DNA of 64,000 nucleotides from the NCBI GenBank assembly GCA_016180645.1, contig JACPAV010000006.1:62001-126000 (forward strand). Direction: 5' to 3'. A program made the translations under genes and the position numbers. Origin of the DNA: Nitrospirota bacterium. Lineage in GTDB: Bacteria > JACPQY01. Positions 43,568-51,730 of this stretch are shown here, piece after piece. Below the pieces are notes generated by a model that worked only from the letters and a program-made list of their open reading frames with translations, ran no database searches and was not told the origin of the DNA. Positions within the stretch are counted from its first letter, which is position 1; each line of letters begins with the position of its first letter.

Positions 43568-45003
43568 GTGACGTCGTCCAAAAACTTTGGGGCTTTTGCC
43601 ACACCCTCCGTCACGACGGCATCAGCTACGGCGACTACATCGAACAAATCACCTATCTGCTCTTTCTGAAAATGGCCGACGAGAAGGACGTGAGAATTCC
43701 CAAAGCGTGCGCGTGGCCCGAACTTCGTGCCCAATCGGGCAGCGACCTTCTCGACGGCTACGTGGATATTCTCCGAAAGCTTGGGAAGGAGAAAGGCATC
43801 CTCGGTGATATCTACTCCTCCGCGCAGTCGCGGTTCCGGAATCCCGTCAATCTCAAGAAATTGATCAGTTTGATCGATGAGACGGAATGGACGGCGCTCG
43901 GCGTGGACGTGAAGGCCGAAGCCTACGAGGGCCTCCTGGAAAAAGCGGCCAGCGAGGGCAAGAAAGGAGCGGGGCAATACTTCACCCCGCGCATTCTGAT
44001 CCAGTCGATTGTCCGTTGCATGAAACCCGATCCGAGGAAACACGCCGAGTTCACTATTTGCGATCCCGGCTGCGGAACGGGTGGATTTCTCGTGGCGGCG
44101 TATGAATGGCTTGTCGGTCGAACAAAGGGCGGCGCGCTGGATCGCGAGATCGCAAAGCGAATTAGGGCGAAAACCTATTTCGGCCAGGACCTCGATCCCC
44201 AGCCGCGCCGTCTTGCCCTGATGAATCTCTATCTCCACGGTTTGGAGGCGGTCATCGCGCTGGGCGACTCAATCTACGAGCCACCGGGAAGTGAGAAGTT
44301 CGATGTTGTCCTGACGAATCCACCTTTCGGGACGCGAGGCGCGAACCAAGCGCCGGACCGGGAAGATTTCACCGTGGCCACGTCGAATAAACAGCTCAAT
44401 TTCGTCCAGCACGTCCTCACCATTCTGAAGCCCGGCGGTCGGGCGGCGATTGTGTTGCCGGACAATTGCTTGTTCGAGGATCAGGCCGGAGAGGTGATGA
44501 AAATACTCACCGAGGATTGCGATCTCCATACGGTATTACGCTTGCCGCGTGGGACCTTCACCCCCTACAGCCAGGGCGTGAAGGCAAATGTTGTGTTTTT
44601 CACCAAGGGATACGCGACGGAGACGGTATGGATTTACGACGCCCGAACGAACGTGCCGGGGATCACCAAGAAAGATCGCCCGCTCGCGCCGAAGCACTTC
44701 GAGGGATTCGAGAAGTGCTATGGCTCCGATCCGAATGGCCGTGGAAAACGGAATCCGACGGACTCGAAGGAGGATCGTTGGCGGAGCTTCCATATTTCAG
44801 ATGTCAAAACCCACGATTTCAAGCTGGACAGCTTCAAATGGCTCAAGGAAGACTCCCTTGAGGACGCCGATGACCTCCCGGACCCAGAGGAACTCGTAGC
44901 CGACGCCGTTTCCGAACTCAATGCCGCCATGAAGGATTTGAACAAGATCATGGCGTATCTTGAGAATGGAGAAGCGGTACCAAACAAACCGAAGGGGACA
45001 TGA
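43564..45003 (+). CDS. hsdM: Type I restriction-modification methyltransferase M subunit
   Basis: N6-adenine methyltransferase of the HsdRMS complex. 479 residues: N-terminal helical HsdM_N domain (about 1-135), SAM motif DPGCGTGGF and catalytic NPPFG. A 58-codon upstream open stretch overlaps hsdR and is not part of the gene. Overlaps at both ends (ATGA) give a tightly coupled R-M-S operon. Confidence 0.95.
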   Translation: MSDVVQKLWGFCHTLRHDGISYGDYIEQITYLLFLKMADEKDVRIPKACAWPELRAQSGSDLLDGYVDILRKLGKEKGILGDIYSSAQSRFRNPVNLKKLISLIDETEWTALGVDVKAEAYEGLLEKAASEGKKGAGQYFTPRILIQSIVRCMKPDPRKHAEFTICDPGCGTGGFLVAAYEWLVGRTKGGALDREIAKRIRAKTYFGQDLDPQPRRLALMNLYLHGLEAVIALGDSIYEPPGSEKFDVVLTNPPFGTRGANQAPDREDFTVATSNKQLNFVQHVLTILKPGGRAAIVLPDNCLFEDQAGEVMKILTEDCDLHTVLRLPRGTFTPYSQGVKANVVFFTKGYATETVWIYDARTNVPGITKKDRPLAPKHFEGFEKCYGSDPNGRGKRNPTDSKEDRWRSFHISDVKTHDFKLDSFKWLKEDSLEDADDLPDPEELVADAVSELNAAMKDLNKIMAYLENGEAVPNKPKGT

Positions 45004-46376
45004 TAGTTACAGCACCCAACTCGGCGACCGGCACTCCTTCGGCTCCGAGTCACTCTGAACTCCCCGAACGGTGGACAATTGCCAAGCTTCTGGAGGTTTG
45101 CGAGCTGAATCCGAAGAAGCCGGCGAGGAACGCCCTGCCGAAAACCGCTCCAGTATCATTCGTGCCAATGGCGGCGGTAGACGAGAAGGAGGGCGCGATT
45201 CGTATAGTCCATGAGCGGGCATTCGCAAGCGTAAGGAATGGGTACACTGCCTTTCGTGAAGGCGACGTATTGATGGCAAAAATCACCCCGTGTATGGAGA
45301 ATGGCAAAGCGGCTGTTGCCCGAGGCTTGAAGAATGGGATCGGTTTCGGATCAAGCGAATTCCATGTTCTCCGTCCGTCCCCGCAGGTGTTGCCTGAGTT
45401 CATCTTTCACTTCATTCGGCAAGAATCGTTCAGAAGGCGCGCCGAAAATGAAATGACGGGTTCAGTGGGGCAAGAAAGGGTACCAACGGAATTCTTCGAC
45501 GATGTCGAGATTCCGTTTGCGCGCATATCAGACCAGAAGCGGCTTGTGGCGGTCGTTGAAACCCTGCTCGCCCAAGCCCATTCCGCCCGCGAACGTTTGG
45601 CGCGGGTGCGTGGAATAATGAAGCGCTTCCGTCAGTCCGTCCTCGCCGCCGCCTGCTCCGGCCGCCTCACCGCCGACTGGCGGGAGGAGGAGGCCGTGGC
45701 TTCAGAGATCGCTGACGAGCCTTGGCAATTCGAAAGCATCGCTTCTGTGTGCTCAGAGGTTGTCGACTGCCCACACTCAACTCCAAAGTGGGCCGACAGG
45801 GGCGAGATCTGTCTAAGAACCACAAATTTCACCATTGATGGGTTGGATCTTTCGACCGTACGGTACGTTTCGCGTGAGACCTACAGTCAGCGGGTGATCC
45901 GGCTAGAGCCGAGGCAGGACGACATTGTGTATAGCCGAGAAGGAGGAATCCTCGGAATAGCATGTATCATTCCAGCGGGCCTTCGCGCGTGCCTGGGTCA
46001 GCGGATGATGCTTATGCGTTGCAACCAGAAGACAATTCGGGCCAATTTTCTTTGCCATGTACTGAACTCCCCTCAGATGATGCATCGCGTAGTAGAACTC
46101 ACCGGCGGGAGCGCTTCTCCGCATCTCAATGTAGGGGTCATTAAGAGGTTTCCAGTTCCATCTCCTCGACTAGAAGAGCAGGATGAAATTCTCCGTCGCG
46201 TCGAGTCCCTTTTCAGGCTCGCGGACAAAATCGAGGAGCGCGTTTCCACCGCCGCCGCCCGCGCCGACAAACTCACCCAATCCATCCTCGCCAAAGCCTT
46301 CCGCGGCGAACTTTTCCTCACGCATGCTGATTCAACCCATTGCGAACCGACCTCCGGACATGCAATTAAACGATGA
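45000..46376 (+). CDS. hsdS: Type I restriction-modification specificity S subunit
   Basis: Defines the DNA target. 458 residues with two target-recognition domains (about 15-180 and 225-400), each followed by a long helix (first spacer around DQKRLVAVVETLLAQAHSARERLARVRGIMKRF, second around EEQDEILRRVESLFRLADKIEERV). The gene order R-M-S is continuous and intact, so the system is probably active. Its stop is 6 bases from the stop of the convergent SIR2 gene. Confidence 0.93.
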   Translation: MIVTAPNSATGTPSAPSHSELPERWTIAKLLEVCELNPKKPARNALPKTAPVSFVPMAAVDEKEGAIRIVHERAFASVRNGYTAFREGDVLMAKITPCMENGKAAVARGLKNGIGFGSSEFHVLRPSPQVLPEFIFHFIRQESFRRRAENEMTGSVGQERVPTEFFDDVEIPFARISDQKRLVAVVETLLAQAHSARERLARVRGIMKRFRQSVLAAACSGRLTADWREEEAVASEIADEPWQFESIASVCSEVVDCPHSTPKWADRGEICLRTTNFTIDGLDLSTVRYVSRETYSQRVIRLEPRQDDIVYSREGGILGIACIIPAGLRACLGQRMMLMRCNQKTIRANFLCHVLNSPQMMHRVVELTGGSASPHLNVGVIKRFPVPSPRLEEQDEILRRVESLFRLADKIEERVSTAAARADKLTQSILAKAFRGELFLTHADSTHCEPTSGHAIKR

Positions 46377-46382
46377 GGCAGA

Positions 46383-47474
46383 TCACGCAGCCGAATTGGT
46401 GCTTTGGGAAAGGACCTGGCGACAAAGATCGGAAAATGTCTTATAGATTGTCACTCCGTTCGCGGATCGGCCGCGGAAGAACTTCTTCATCTTTTTCTGG
46501 ACGCAATCGGAAGGATCCACCACCACGATTCTACGGTACTTTGTATTCTTATCATTCATCGCCTTTGAGAGAATTGCCCGAAGATGGAAATCGGTTGAGA
46601 TGAGGGAACATCCGATGATTACAATCTGATCTGCGTCCTTTGCGGCTCCGTATGTAGCTATCCATAGCTTCCGCCAGAATTGGTTCCTAAAGAATTTCGA
46701 ATAGAGCGGCGGAACAAAGAGGCGTACCAATCGTTGCGCCTTCCTTTCATTTACCATTGGGAGTGCAGTCATTCGGATCTCAGAAACAGGGCGACGTTCA
46801 AGCACTTCTTCGAGATTCTTGGAGTTCCCTTTAGCGAACCAGTTAAGTGACCCGTGGGGCTTGAGAAGCCGCACACTTATGAGATGCACTTGCTGGCCAT
46901 ACTGGGGGACTGAGATTTCACTGCTTAGTCTTGCGGAAAAGCCGTACCCTTTTCGAGGATTCCAGCCCGCCGTAAATAACGCGTTGTCTACAAGCGTGTC
47001 ATAGTTGAGGGAGACGATCACATCATGCGGTTGTAGCGAACGTGCGAGAAGATCGTGATGTTGAATGCCATCCCGAGGACGACAAGTCTTTTGAACAAAA
47101 CGGAACAAGTGGATCAACAGATTGAGAAAATCTCTAATTTCGGGCCTGTACCCTACCGATGTTTTTCTGCCTCTCCCCTTATGAAAGATTTCCGGCAGAT
47201 CTTTGGAGATAAAGAGGATGCTAAAGACTTCCTCCATGGTCGGTTGGCGGAAGCCTTTCGGTCCGACCTCGTGGTTCACGAAATCAGCAAGCCGGTCGTA
47301 GGCGGCTCTATGCGTTTGGCCGTCATTCGTCCGAATGTATTTTCTGAGCACTTCAAAGAAATCGCCATTAAGGGGGGCAGTTACCCGAGGGGAATGCGTC
47401 CCTCTAAGTGCACCTTTCGTCGCGCCGGCGCCAAGGACGATCAACGTCTTTGAGTTGCGACCATTGATGATCAC
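46383..47474 (-). CDS. SIR2-domain protein, probable NAD-degrading defence effector
   Basis: 363 residues of the SIR2_2-like group. Visible motifs are the NAD-binding start IVLGAGAT (12-19), SLNYDTLVDNAL with the Asn-Tyr-Asp triad, LLKPHGSLNW with the His-Gly pair, and IIGCSLISTDFHL. Stand-alone SIR2 proteins of this kind act as NADases in several anti-phage systems. The GTG at 47474 has GAGGGAG upstream, and a TTG at 47504 is an alternative. It lies downstream of three mini-HTH genes on the same strand, convergent with hsdS. No TIR, MORN or STAND module is fused to it. Confidence 0.82.
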   Translation of the reverse strand: MIINGRNSKTLIVLGAGATKGALRGTHSPRVTAPLNGDFFEVLRKYIRTNDGQTHRAAYDRLADFVNHEVGPKGFRQPTMEEVFSILFISKDLPEIFHKGRGRKTSVGYRPEIRDFLNLLIHLFRFVQKTCRPRDGIQHHDLLARSLQPHDVIVSLNYDTLVDNALFTAGWNPRKGYGFSARLSSEISVPQYGQQVHLISVRLLKPHGSLNWFAKGNSKNLEEVLERRPVSEIRMTALPMVNERKAQRLVRLFVPPLYSKFFRNQFWRKLWIATYGAAKDADQIVIIGCSLISTDFHLRAILSKAMNDKNTKYRRIVVVDPSDCVQKKMKKFFRGRSANGVTIYKTFSDLCRQVLSQSTNSAA

Positions 47475-47543
47475 TGCAACTCCCTCACCCGTCCGAAACC
47501 ACAAGACGGCGTAAGCGCAACCGCATCATGAACAGCCAGCGGC

Positions 47544-47741
47544 TTACCTTCTGCGCCCAACCTTAGTGCGCCGCCCAGCGTATTTCCTAGGATTGAGAAT
47601 CTGCGAGAGACGTCCTTGCGAAATCCCCATAGCGCTGGAAATCTCCGGATTGGGAATCTCGGCCTTCCTCAGAAGTAAGACCAGAAGCCGGGACATCGTC
47701 CGAAGTTCCTTCAGGATGAGTTGAGCTATTTCGTCATTCAT
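47544..47741 (-). CDS. Mini-HTH protein 1
   Basis: 65 residues: a leucine-rich N-terminal helix (IAQLILKELRTMSRLLVLLL) followed by a helix-turn-helix (IPNPEISSAMGISQGRLSQILN) and a basic tail (AGRRTKVGRRR). Third of three consecutive genes with the same plan, 69 bases upstream of the SIR2 start. The hydrophobic helix suggests oligomers. Function unknown. Confidence 0.7.
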   Translation of the reverse strand: MNDEIAQLILKELRTMSRLLVLLLRKAEIPNPEISSAMGISQGRLSQILNPRKYAGRRTKVGRRR

Positions 47742-47755
47742 TCTTCCCCCCGTTG

Positions 47756-47992
47756 TTAGGAATTCCTTCGGGGAAGCTTGGCGATCCCCCTCTTGCGTAG
47801 ATTCGCCAAGGCCACATTGACGGTATTAGAAGTCGTGTTGAGGGCTTTGGCGATCTCTGTGGGCCGCATGCCAGCAAGGCTTAGAAGCCGGATTTGTTCA
47901 GACTGAGTTTTCCCCTCCGTCATCCGTAGAACCATCAACGTAAGAATCCCATTCAGCTTTGATACGATCGATTGGGCTAATTGCTGTTCCAT
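47756..47992 (-). CDS. Mini-HTH protein 2
   Basis: 78 residues: leucine-rich N-terminal helix (LAQSIVSKLNGILTLMVLRM), an acidic turn, then a sigma-region-4-like HTH (IRLLSLAGMRPTEIAKALNTTSNTVNVALANLRKRG) and basic end. It follows mini-HTH 3 by 3 bases. Confidence 0.72.
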   Translation of the reverse strand: MEQQLAQSIVSKLNGILTLMVLRMTEGKTQSEQIRLLSLAGMRPTEIAKALNTTSNTVNVALANLRKRGIAKLPRRNS

Positions 47993-47995
47993 TAG

Positions 47996-48223
47996 CTAGA
48001 TCCTCCTCTTCGATTTCGCTTGTGCTATGGTTGCCGTAACGAAGTTAATTGGCTTCCCTACAATTCGAGCAATCTCTGAAGGGCTTGCTCCCATTGCAAG
48101 CAGTCTTCGGATCTTCTGCGCTGCGCTGGCGATTTCATCAAAATCGACCTGGTCAAGCAGAAGAGCCGTGATGAGGTCGAGCCGTCTTGCAATTCCCTCA
48201 AGAATGTCATCTTTTCGTTTCAT
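47996..48223 (-). CDS. Mini-HTH protein 3 (first gene of the operon)
   Basis: 75 residues: N-terminal helix (IARRLDLITALLLDQVDFD), HTH (KIRRLLAMGASPSEIARIVGKPINFVTATIAQAK) and basic tail. A strong promoter and an AAGGAGG ribosome site precede it. The three proteins share the plan but are not close copies, so they look like an old tandem set that may form a hetero-oligomer. Confidence 0.72.
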   Translation of the reverse strand: MKRKDDILEGIARRLDLITALLLDQVDFDEIASAAQKIRRLLAMGASPSEIARIVGKPINFVTATIAQAKSKRRI

Positions 48224-48244
48224 AGCTACCTCCTTGTGTTACTA

Positions 48245-48273
48245 AGCATAATATCTAGCTAAGAGGCTGTCAA
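48245..48273 (-). promoter_or_regulatory. Promoter of the mini-HTH/SIR2 operon
   Basis: On the minus strand TTGACA (48268-48273) and TATGCT (48245-48250) are separated by 17 bases. The predicted start lies about 15 bases upstream of the ATG, leaving room for the AGGAGG site. It is one of the best promoter matches in the window. Confidence 0.7.
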
Positions 48274-48346
48274 TAGGCAATACTCCAGTCATTAGTTAGG
48301 CTATGAATGTTCGGAGGCGTTACACTTTATTACGGTCAATCAAGGG

Positions 48347-48415
48347 TTACCGGCGAAGGTCATCCATCCGGTCCCGCAGGCAGGTGAGGAGCCGGATCAG
48401 GGCCTCCGGGCTCAT
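48347..48415 (-). CDS. Possible 22-codon ORF
   Basis: MSPEALIRLLTCLRDRMDDLRR with a GGGGGAG ribosome-site-like sequence immediately upstream. It would be the last gene of the nuclease-EVE operon. A short amphipathic helix is all that can be said. It may be chance. Confidence 0.25.
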   Translation of the reverse strand: MSPEALIRLLTCLRDRMDDLRR

Positions 48416-48465
48416 GTCTCCCCCATCCCCGAACGGAAGTCTCCGATTGGCGCTCCGCCGCCGGC

Positions 48466-48897
48466 TCACGGGAACCCTGCGGCAGAAGACCTTCGGAGAG
48501 GGCCGATCCCGGCGCTTTGAGGCGGTTTCCGGTCGACGACACCCATTTCCGTTTCAGCGCTCAGGACGATAGGATCCTTTCTCCATTCCTCTTCATCCTT
48601 GAGCTTCTCAAGCCCCCACCGCCGTCCCCGGTCGATAGGCTTCCTCCCGTCGTCGCTCAGGCCGCTGAACAGCCGCCAAGCCGTCTCCTGAACCAAGTCC
48701 TGCGCACGGACCACGTAATCCCGCGCCCAGTACCAAGGAACATCGCGGTGCTTGAGGAGATCGATCCATTTCCCAAGGGAAGTAGGCTGCCGGCGCAGGG
48801 TTTGAAGGCTCTCCATCTCGGACCAAGGATCGAAGGATGGGGCCGATGGCTTCGACCGCCTCCCTCCGATCCGGCCTTTCGTTGCACGTCTACCCAC
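48466..48897 (-). CDS. Small basic protein, partner of the truncated EVE copy
   Basis: 143 residues. The GTG at 48897 overlaps the EVE-fragment stop by 8 bases. Its opening (GRRATKGRIGGRRSKPSAP) resembles the opening of the 81-residue protein at 50248-50493 (GKRTNQGRGSGRRPKRSAP), which overlaps the full EVE gene in the same way. The middle contains a helical stretch (YWARDYVVRAQDLVQETAWRLFSGL) that faintly recalls sigma region 2, and the C-terminal 30 residues are low-complexity. No known family. Confidence 0.5.
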   Translation of the reverse strand: MGRRATKGRIGGRRSKPSAPSFDPWSEMESLQTLRRQPTSLGKWIDLLKHRDVPWYWARDYVVRAQDLVQETAWRLFSGLSDDGRKPIDRGRRWGLEKLKDEEEWRKDPIVLSAETEMGVVDRKPPQSAGIGPLRRSSAAGFP

Positions 48898-49213
48898 GGC
48901 GGGTGAGCACCTCGAAATCATGCGCGGTGATCCGGTGCGTCGGCTGGACGAACCAGGCCCATGGACGCTCCGGATCGTGGTCGCGGAAAACATCGAGCCT
49001 CGCGCGGAGGCGCACATCGAGGGCGACCGGACTGTCGATGTAAAGGGCGACGTCCGCGAGCCTGACGAGCCAGGGGTACTTCTCAGGCACCTCCACGGGA
49101 GCCTTGAGTCCTTTTTCCACCGCCGACGCAAGCCGCGCATGGCCGACAGTGCCCTTGGAGGCGGCGTAGAAGCAGATAGAGTCCCCAGCCTTGGCCGACT
49201 TCCGGGCCGCACT
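48890..49213 (-). pseudogene. Truncated EVE-domain copy
   Basis: Encodes GDSICFYAASKGTVGHARLASAVEKG... through HRITAHDFEVLTRRG, closely matching the C-terminal EVE domain of the gene at 50486-51628 (QICFYACGVGAVAHARIAS ... RRISPKDFEILTSRG). The first third of the EVE domain and the whole nuclease domain are missing, and a stop (49216-49214) closes the frame upstream. A GTG at 49120 could start a shorter product. It is the relic of a duplicated module. Confidence 0.8.
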
Positions 49214-49228
49214 CTAGTCCCACGAACC

Positions 49229-49504
49229 TCAAAGAGTTGTACCCACCGCCCAATACGTGACCGTGAGGCCGCACTTGAAGAAAGTCGCCTTCATCTCCGC
49301 CGCTGCGTCGCTCGGCCAGTAGCCGCCGACTTCTACCGTGAACTCGGCTTCAGCGCCACCTACCCCGTCCTTTGCCTCCGAGACGGCGAGAGGACCTTGG
49401 AACGCGTACCGCAATGTTGTGTGGGAGGATTCCGCCAGGCGGCGCTGAATGTCCGCAACTTTCTCCGGCGTTGGATACGGTTTGAACTGGACGAGGAGTT
49501 TCAT
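49229..49504 (-). CDS. Uncharacterised 91-residue protein
   Basis: Starts MKLLVQFKPYPTPEKVADIQRRLAES and ends FFKCGLTVTYWAVGTTL: an alternating strand-helix-strand pattern of a small alpha/beta protein. The ATG overlaps the phosphoesterase stop by 4 bases, so the two are made together. No family recognised. The frame open up to 49594 lies inside the phosphoesterase gene and is ignored. Confidence 0.6.
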   Translation of the reverse strand: MKLLVQFKPYPTPEKVADIQRRLAESSHTTLRYAFQGPLAVSEAKDGVGGAEAEFTVEVGGYWPSDAAAEMKATFFKCGLTVTYWAVGTTL

Positions 49505-50223
49505 CGGCTTGGTATCGATAGCTCGATCACCATCCCGTCCGGCCCCGGATTCACGATCCGGGTGGAGCCGATGGAATCCTCCCGCCCGAAACACTCATGG
49601 AAGTGACCGCAGATGACGATGCGGGGCTTCAAGGATTCGACGATCCTACGCACCGCCTTGCTGCCGATGCGCTTGCCGTCTTTGGGCACCGTCCAAAGCG
49701 AGCCGGTCCAGATCGGCTCCAGACCACAACAGGCCGTGTCGGACGGCGGGAAGTGCGTGAGAAAAATCACCGGAAGGGCCGGGTCGACCTGCGCTTTCAG
49801 GGTGGGCAGGTAGCTCCCGTAGCACTCCTGGTCTTCTCCGAAGAGCGGGGATAGGTCGGTCGTGCCGTCTAGACCGGCAATCAGGACTCTCGTGCCCTCC
49901 GCCGCGCCGAACACGTCAACCTTGAGATCGACATACCGCAGGACCGGGAACGCCTTGGAGACCGCAGAGCAAATGGTTCCGTACTCGTGGTTCCCGGCGA
50001 TGAAGTAGATCGGGATTCCAGCCTCGCTGAGCATCTTGAAGGATGGATGGAGACCTTCCGATTCGATGGTGAAGTCCCCCGCGCACACGATGAACGACGC
50101 CCGGCTCTCTCGTGTGAGGCGGAGGACCTTCTGGATCGACTCGACTGAGGCGTGGTGGTCCGTGAACGCTACGAAGCGAACCGGCGGGGAGGACGTCCGC
50201 TCCTGTTGTTCCTTCACGGGCAT
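49501..50223 (-). CDS. Calcineurin-like metallophosphoesterase
   Basis: 240 residues with the five metal-binding blocks in order: FTDHHA (the usual D-x-H), CAGDF, GNHE, THFPP and GHFH. Substrates in the family include nucleotides, cyclic nucleotides and nucleic acid ends. Lying between the nuclease-EVE gene and the small genes in a coupled operon, it may process nucleic acid ends or a nucleotide signal, but this is inference. Confidence 0.85.
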   Translation of the reverse strand: MPVKEQQERTSSPPVRFVAFTDHHASVESIQKVLRLTRESRASFIVCAGDFTIESEGLHPSFKMLSEAGIPIYFIAGNHEYGTICSAVSKAFPVLRYVDLKVDVFGAAEGTRVLIAGLDGTTDLSPLFGEDQECYGSYLPTLKAQVDPALPVIFLTHFPPSDTACCGLEPIWTGSLWTVPKDGKRIGSKAVRRIVESLKPRIVICGHFHECFGREDSIGSTRIVNPGPDGMVIELSIPSR

Positions 50224-50247
50224 GACCTACCCGCAGCTTCCCGCAAC

Positions 50248-50493
50248 TCAATGCTTGGAGGAACCCGCATCGACCCGACGCTGGAGGGACATCGCCATCT
50301 CCAGCGCGTACTGGACACGATCCCGGAGTTGGACCCACTGGCGATGCACTCTCTCCATCCCGTTCACTCGGTCGCGAACAATGGTCAAGATCTGGATCAG
50401 ATCCTCCGCGTCGAACTCCTCATCCAAGGGAGGAGGGGCCGACCGTTTCGGCCGCCTCCCACTACCCCGCCCTTGGTTCGTTCTCTTACCCAC
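50248..50493 (-). CDS. Small basic/coiled-coil protein coupled to the nuclease-EVE gene
   Basis: 81 residues: a basic, disordered-looking opening (GKRTNQGRGSGRRPKR) followed by a long amphipathic helix (EDLIQILTIVRDRVNGMERVHRQWVQLRDRVQYALEMAMSLQRRV). It starts at a GTG that overlaps the nuclease-EVE stop by 8 bases. A DNA- or partner-binding accessory subunit is likely. A diverged relative occupies the same position behind the truncated EVE copy. Confidence 0.65.
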   Translation of the reverse strand: MGKRTNQGRGSGRRPKRSAPPPLDEEFDAEDLIQILTIVRDRVNGMERVHRQWVQLRDRVQYALEMAMSLQRRVDAGSSKH

Positions 50494-51628
50494 GGCTGGT
50501 GAGGATCTCGAAGTCCTTGGGGGAGATCCGCCGTGTCATCTTGAGGAACCACCCCCAGGACCCTTCCGGGTTCCGACCCTCGAACGCATCGAGCTCGGCA
50601 CGCACCTTCGCGTTGAGCACCTTGGGTTGCTCGACGTACAGGTGGACATCACCCAGCCGGATGCCCCAAGGATACTTCTCCGGGATAGGCACCTCGGCGT
50701 GGAGCCCCTTTTCCGGCCTGGAGGCGATTCGGGCATGGGCAACCGCCCCCACGCCGCAGGCGTAGAAACAGATCTGATCGTTCTCCTTCATCTGCCTCCG
50801 GGCGGGGGACCGGTCCCCAAGGGCGAACACGCGCCCGACACCCACGAGGGAGCGGATGATCTCGGTGGCCTTCGATCCATTCGATCCGACCGGGGCCAGC
50901 CAGCAGGTAGGCTCATCGGCGGTGACCACCTTTTCAGTGGAGGGAGCCAATGCCGGCTTGGGGAGGGTGTCCGGCTCCCGGCGGGCCATCAGGCGGGCGA
51001 GGAGGTCCACCACGGGGTCGACGTCCGGCGTGGAAGGCCGGAGGATGGCCAGTACATCCTCATGGGTGGCCTCCTGCTCGTCCACCATCTCCGCGAGGGA
51101 GAGGAGGGATTCGACGGAGGCCACTCGGAGTTGATGGGTCCTCTTTTCTGCGATGATGGCGTTCTCAAGCTGTCGCACCTGGGGATCGGGCCGTCCGACG
51201 ACATACAGCCCCAGGGCGTGGTCCCAGCCGGGTATGACCCCTTGGGAGATGAGTTCATCCACGTACCCCACCAAGGCGGAGGTCTTGATGGCATAGGTTT
51301 CGGAGGTCTTCACCTCGATGACGAGGGAGAACCCTCCGGGAGATTTCCAGAGGCCGTCGAAGCCGACCTCTCCCCGGCCCCCGTTGTACCGGCCATAGGC
51401 GACATCGAACCCGAGGAGTTCCCCCAAACGGACCACCATATCCTGGAGCGCCCGGCTGGGCTGTTCGCCGGTCTCGCCGAGGCATTCCTCGATGTAGTCC
51501 CGGAGCTGGCCTACCTCCATGACGTTGCTCCGCAGATAGGACCGGAACCGCTCGCGCGGGGTGTTTTCGCCGGGGCTGTCGTCCAGCCTCCCGGCGAGGT
51601 CGAGTATCCGTTTCAAGCTGATCATCAT
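50486..51628 (-). CDS. PD-(D/E)xK nuclease fused to an EVE domain
   Basis: 380 residues. The N-terminal domain (about 25-130) has a restriction-endonuclease-like core: GEVGFDGLW (Asp91) and SLVIEVKTS (Glu105-x-Lys107). A middle helical linker (about 150-235) follows. The C-terminal domain (about 240-380) is an EVE/PUA-like fold: CWLAPVGSNG, QICFYACGVGAVAHARIAS, IPEKYPWGIRLGDV, and ISPKDFEILTSRG. EVE domains read modified bases, so the fusion looks like a modification-dependent restriction enzyme. First gene of an operon with overlapping starts. AAAGGAGG precedes the ATG. Confidence 0.8.
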   Translation of the reverse strand: MMISLKRILDLAGRLDDSPGENTPRERFRSYLRSNVMEVGQLRDYIEECLGETGEQPSRALQDMVVRLGELLGFDVAYGRYNGGRGEVGFDGLWKSPGGFSLVIEVKTSETYAIKTSALVGYVDELISQGVIPGWDHALGLYVVGRPDPQVRQLENAIIAEKRTHQLRVASVESLLSLAEMVDEQEATHEDVLAILRPSTPDVDPVVDLLARLMARREPDTLPKPALAPSTEKVVTADEPTCWLAPVGSNGSKATEIIRSLVGVGRVFALGDRSPARRQMKENDQICFYACGVGAVAHARIASRPEKGLHAEVPIPEKYPWGIRLGDVHLYVEQPKVLNAKVRAELDAFEGRNPEGSWGWFLKMTRRISPKDFEILTSRG

Positions 51629-51730
51629 TTTCTACCTCCTTTACGTCTCTTTCCGTTCTCTCGGCCTCACTCAGCCAAGATGACTATTTGTCAACACCAA
51701 CGCTCTTGGGCCGCGACAAGTCAAGTACTT

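Noticed and set aside
39040-46376. Prophage
   Set aside because: Integrase, excisionase and regulators are present, but there are no capsid, portal, terminase, tail or lysis genes in the 16.8 kb between the attachment sites.
48600-48760. Sigma-factor region 2 resemblance in the small protein at 48466 (RAQDLVQETAWRLF)
   Set aside because: Only a single helix resembles it, no region 4 is present, and the protein's start matches the small EVE-partner protein instead.
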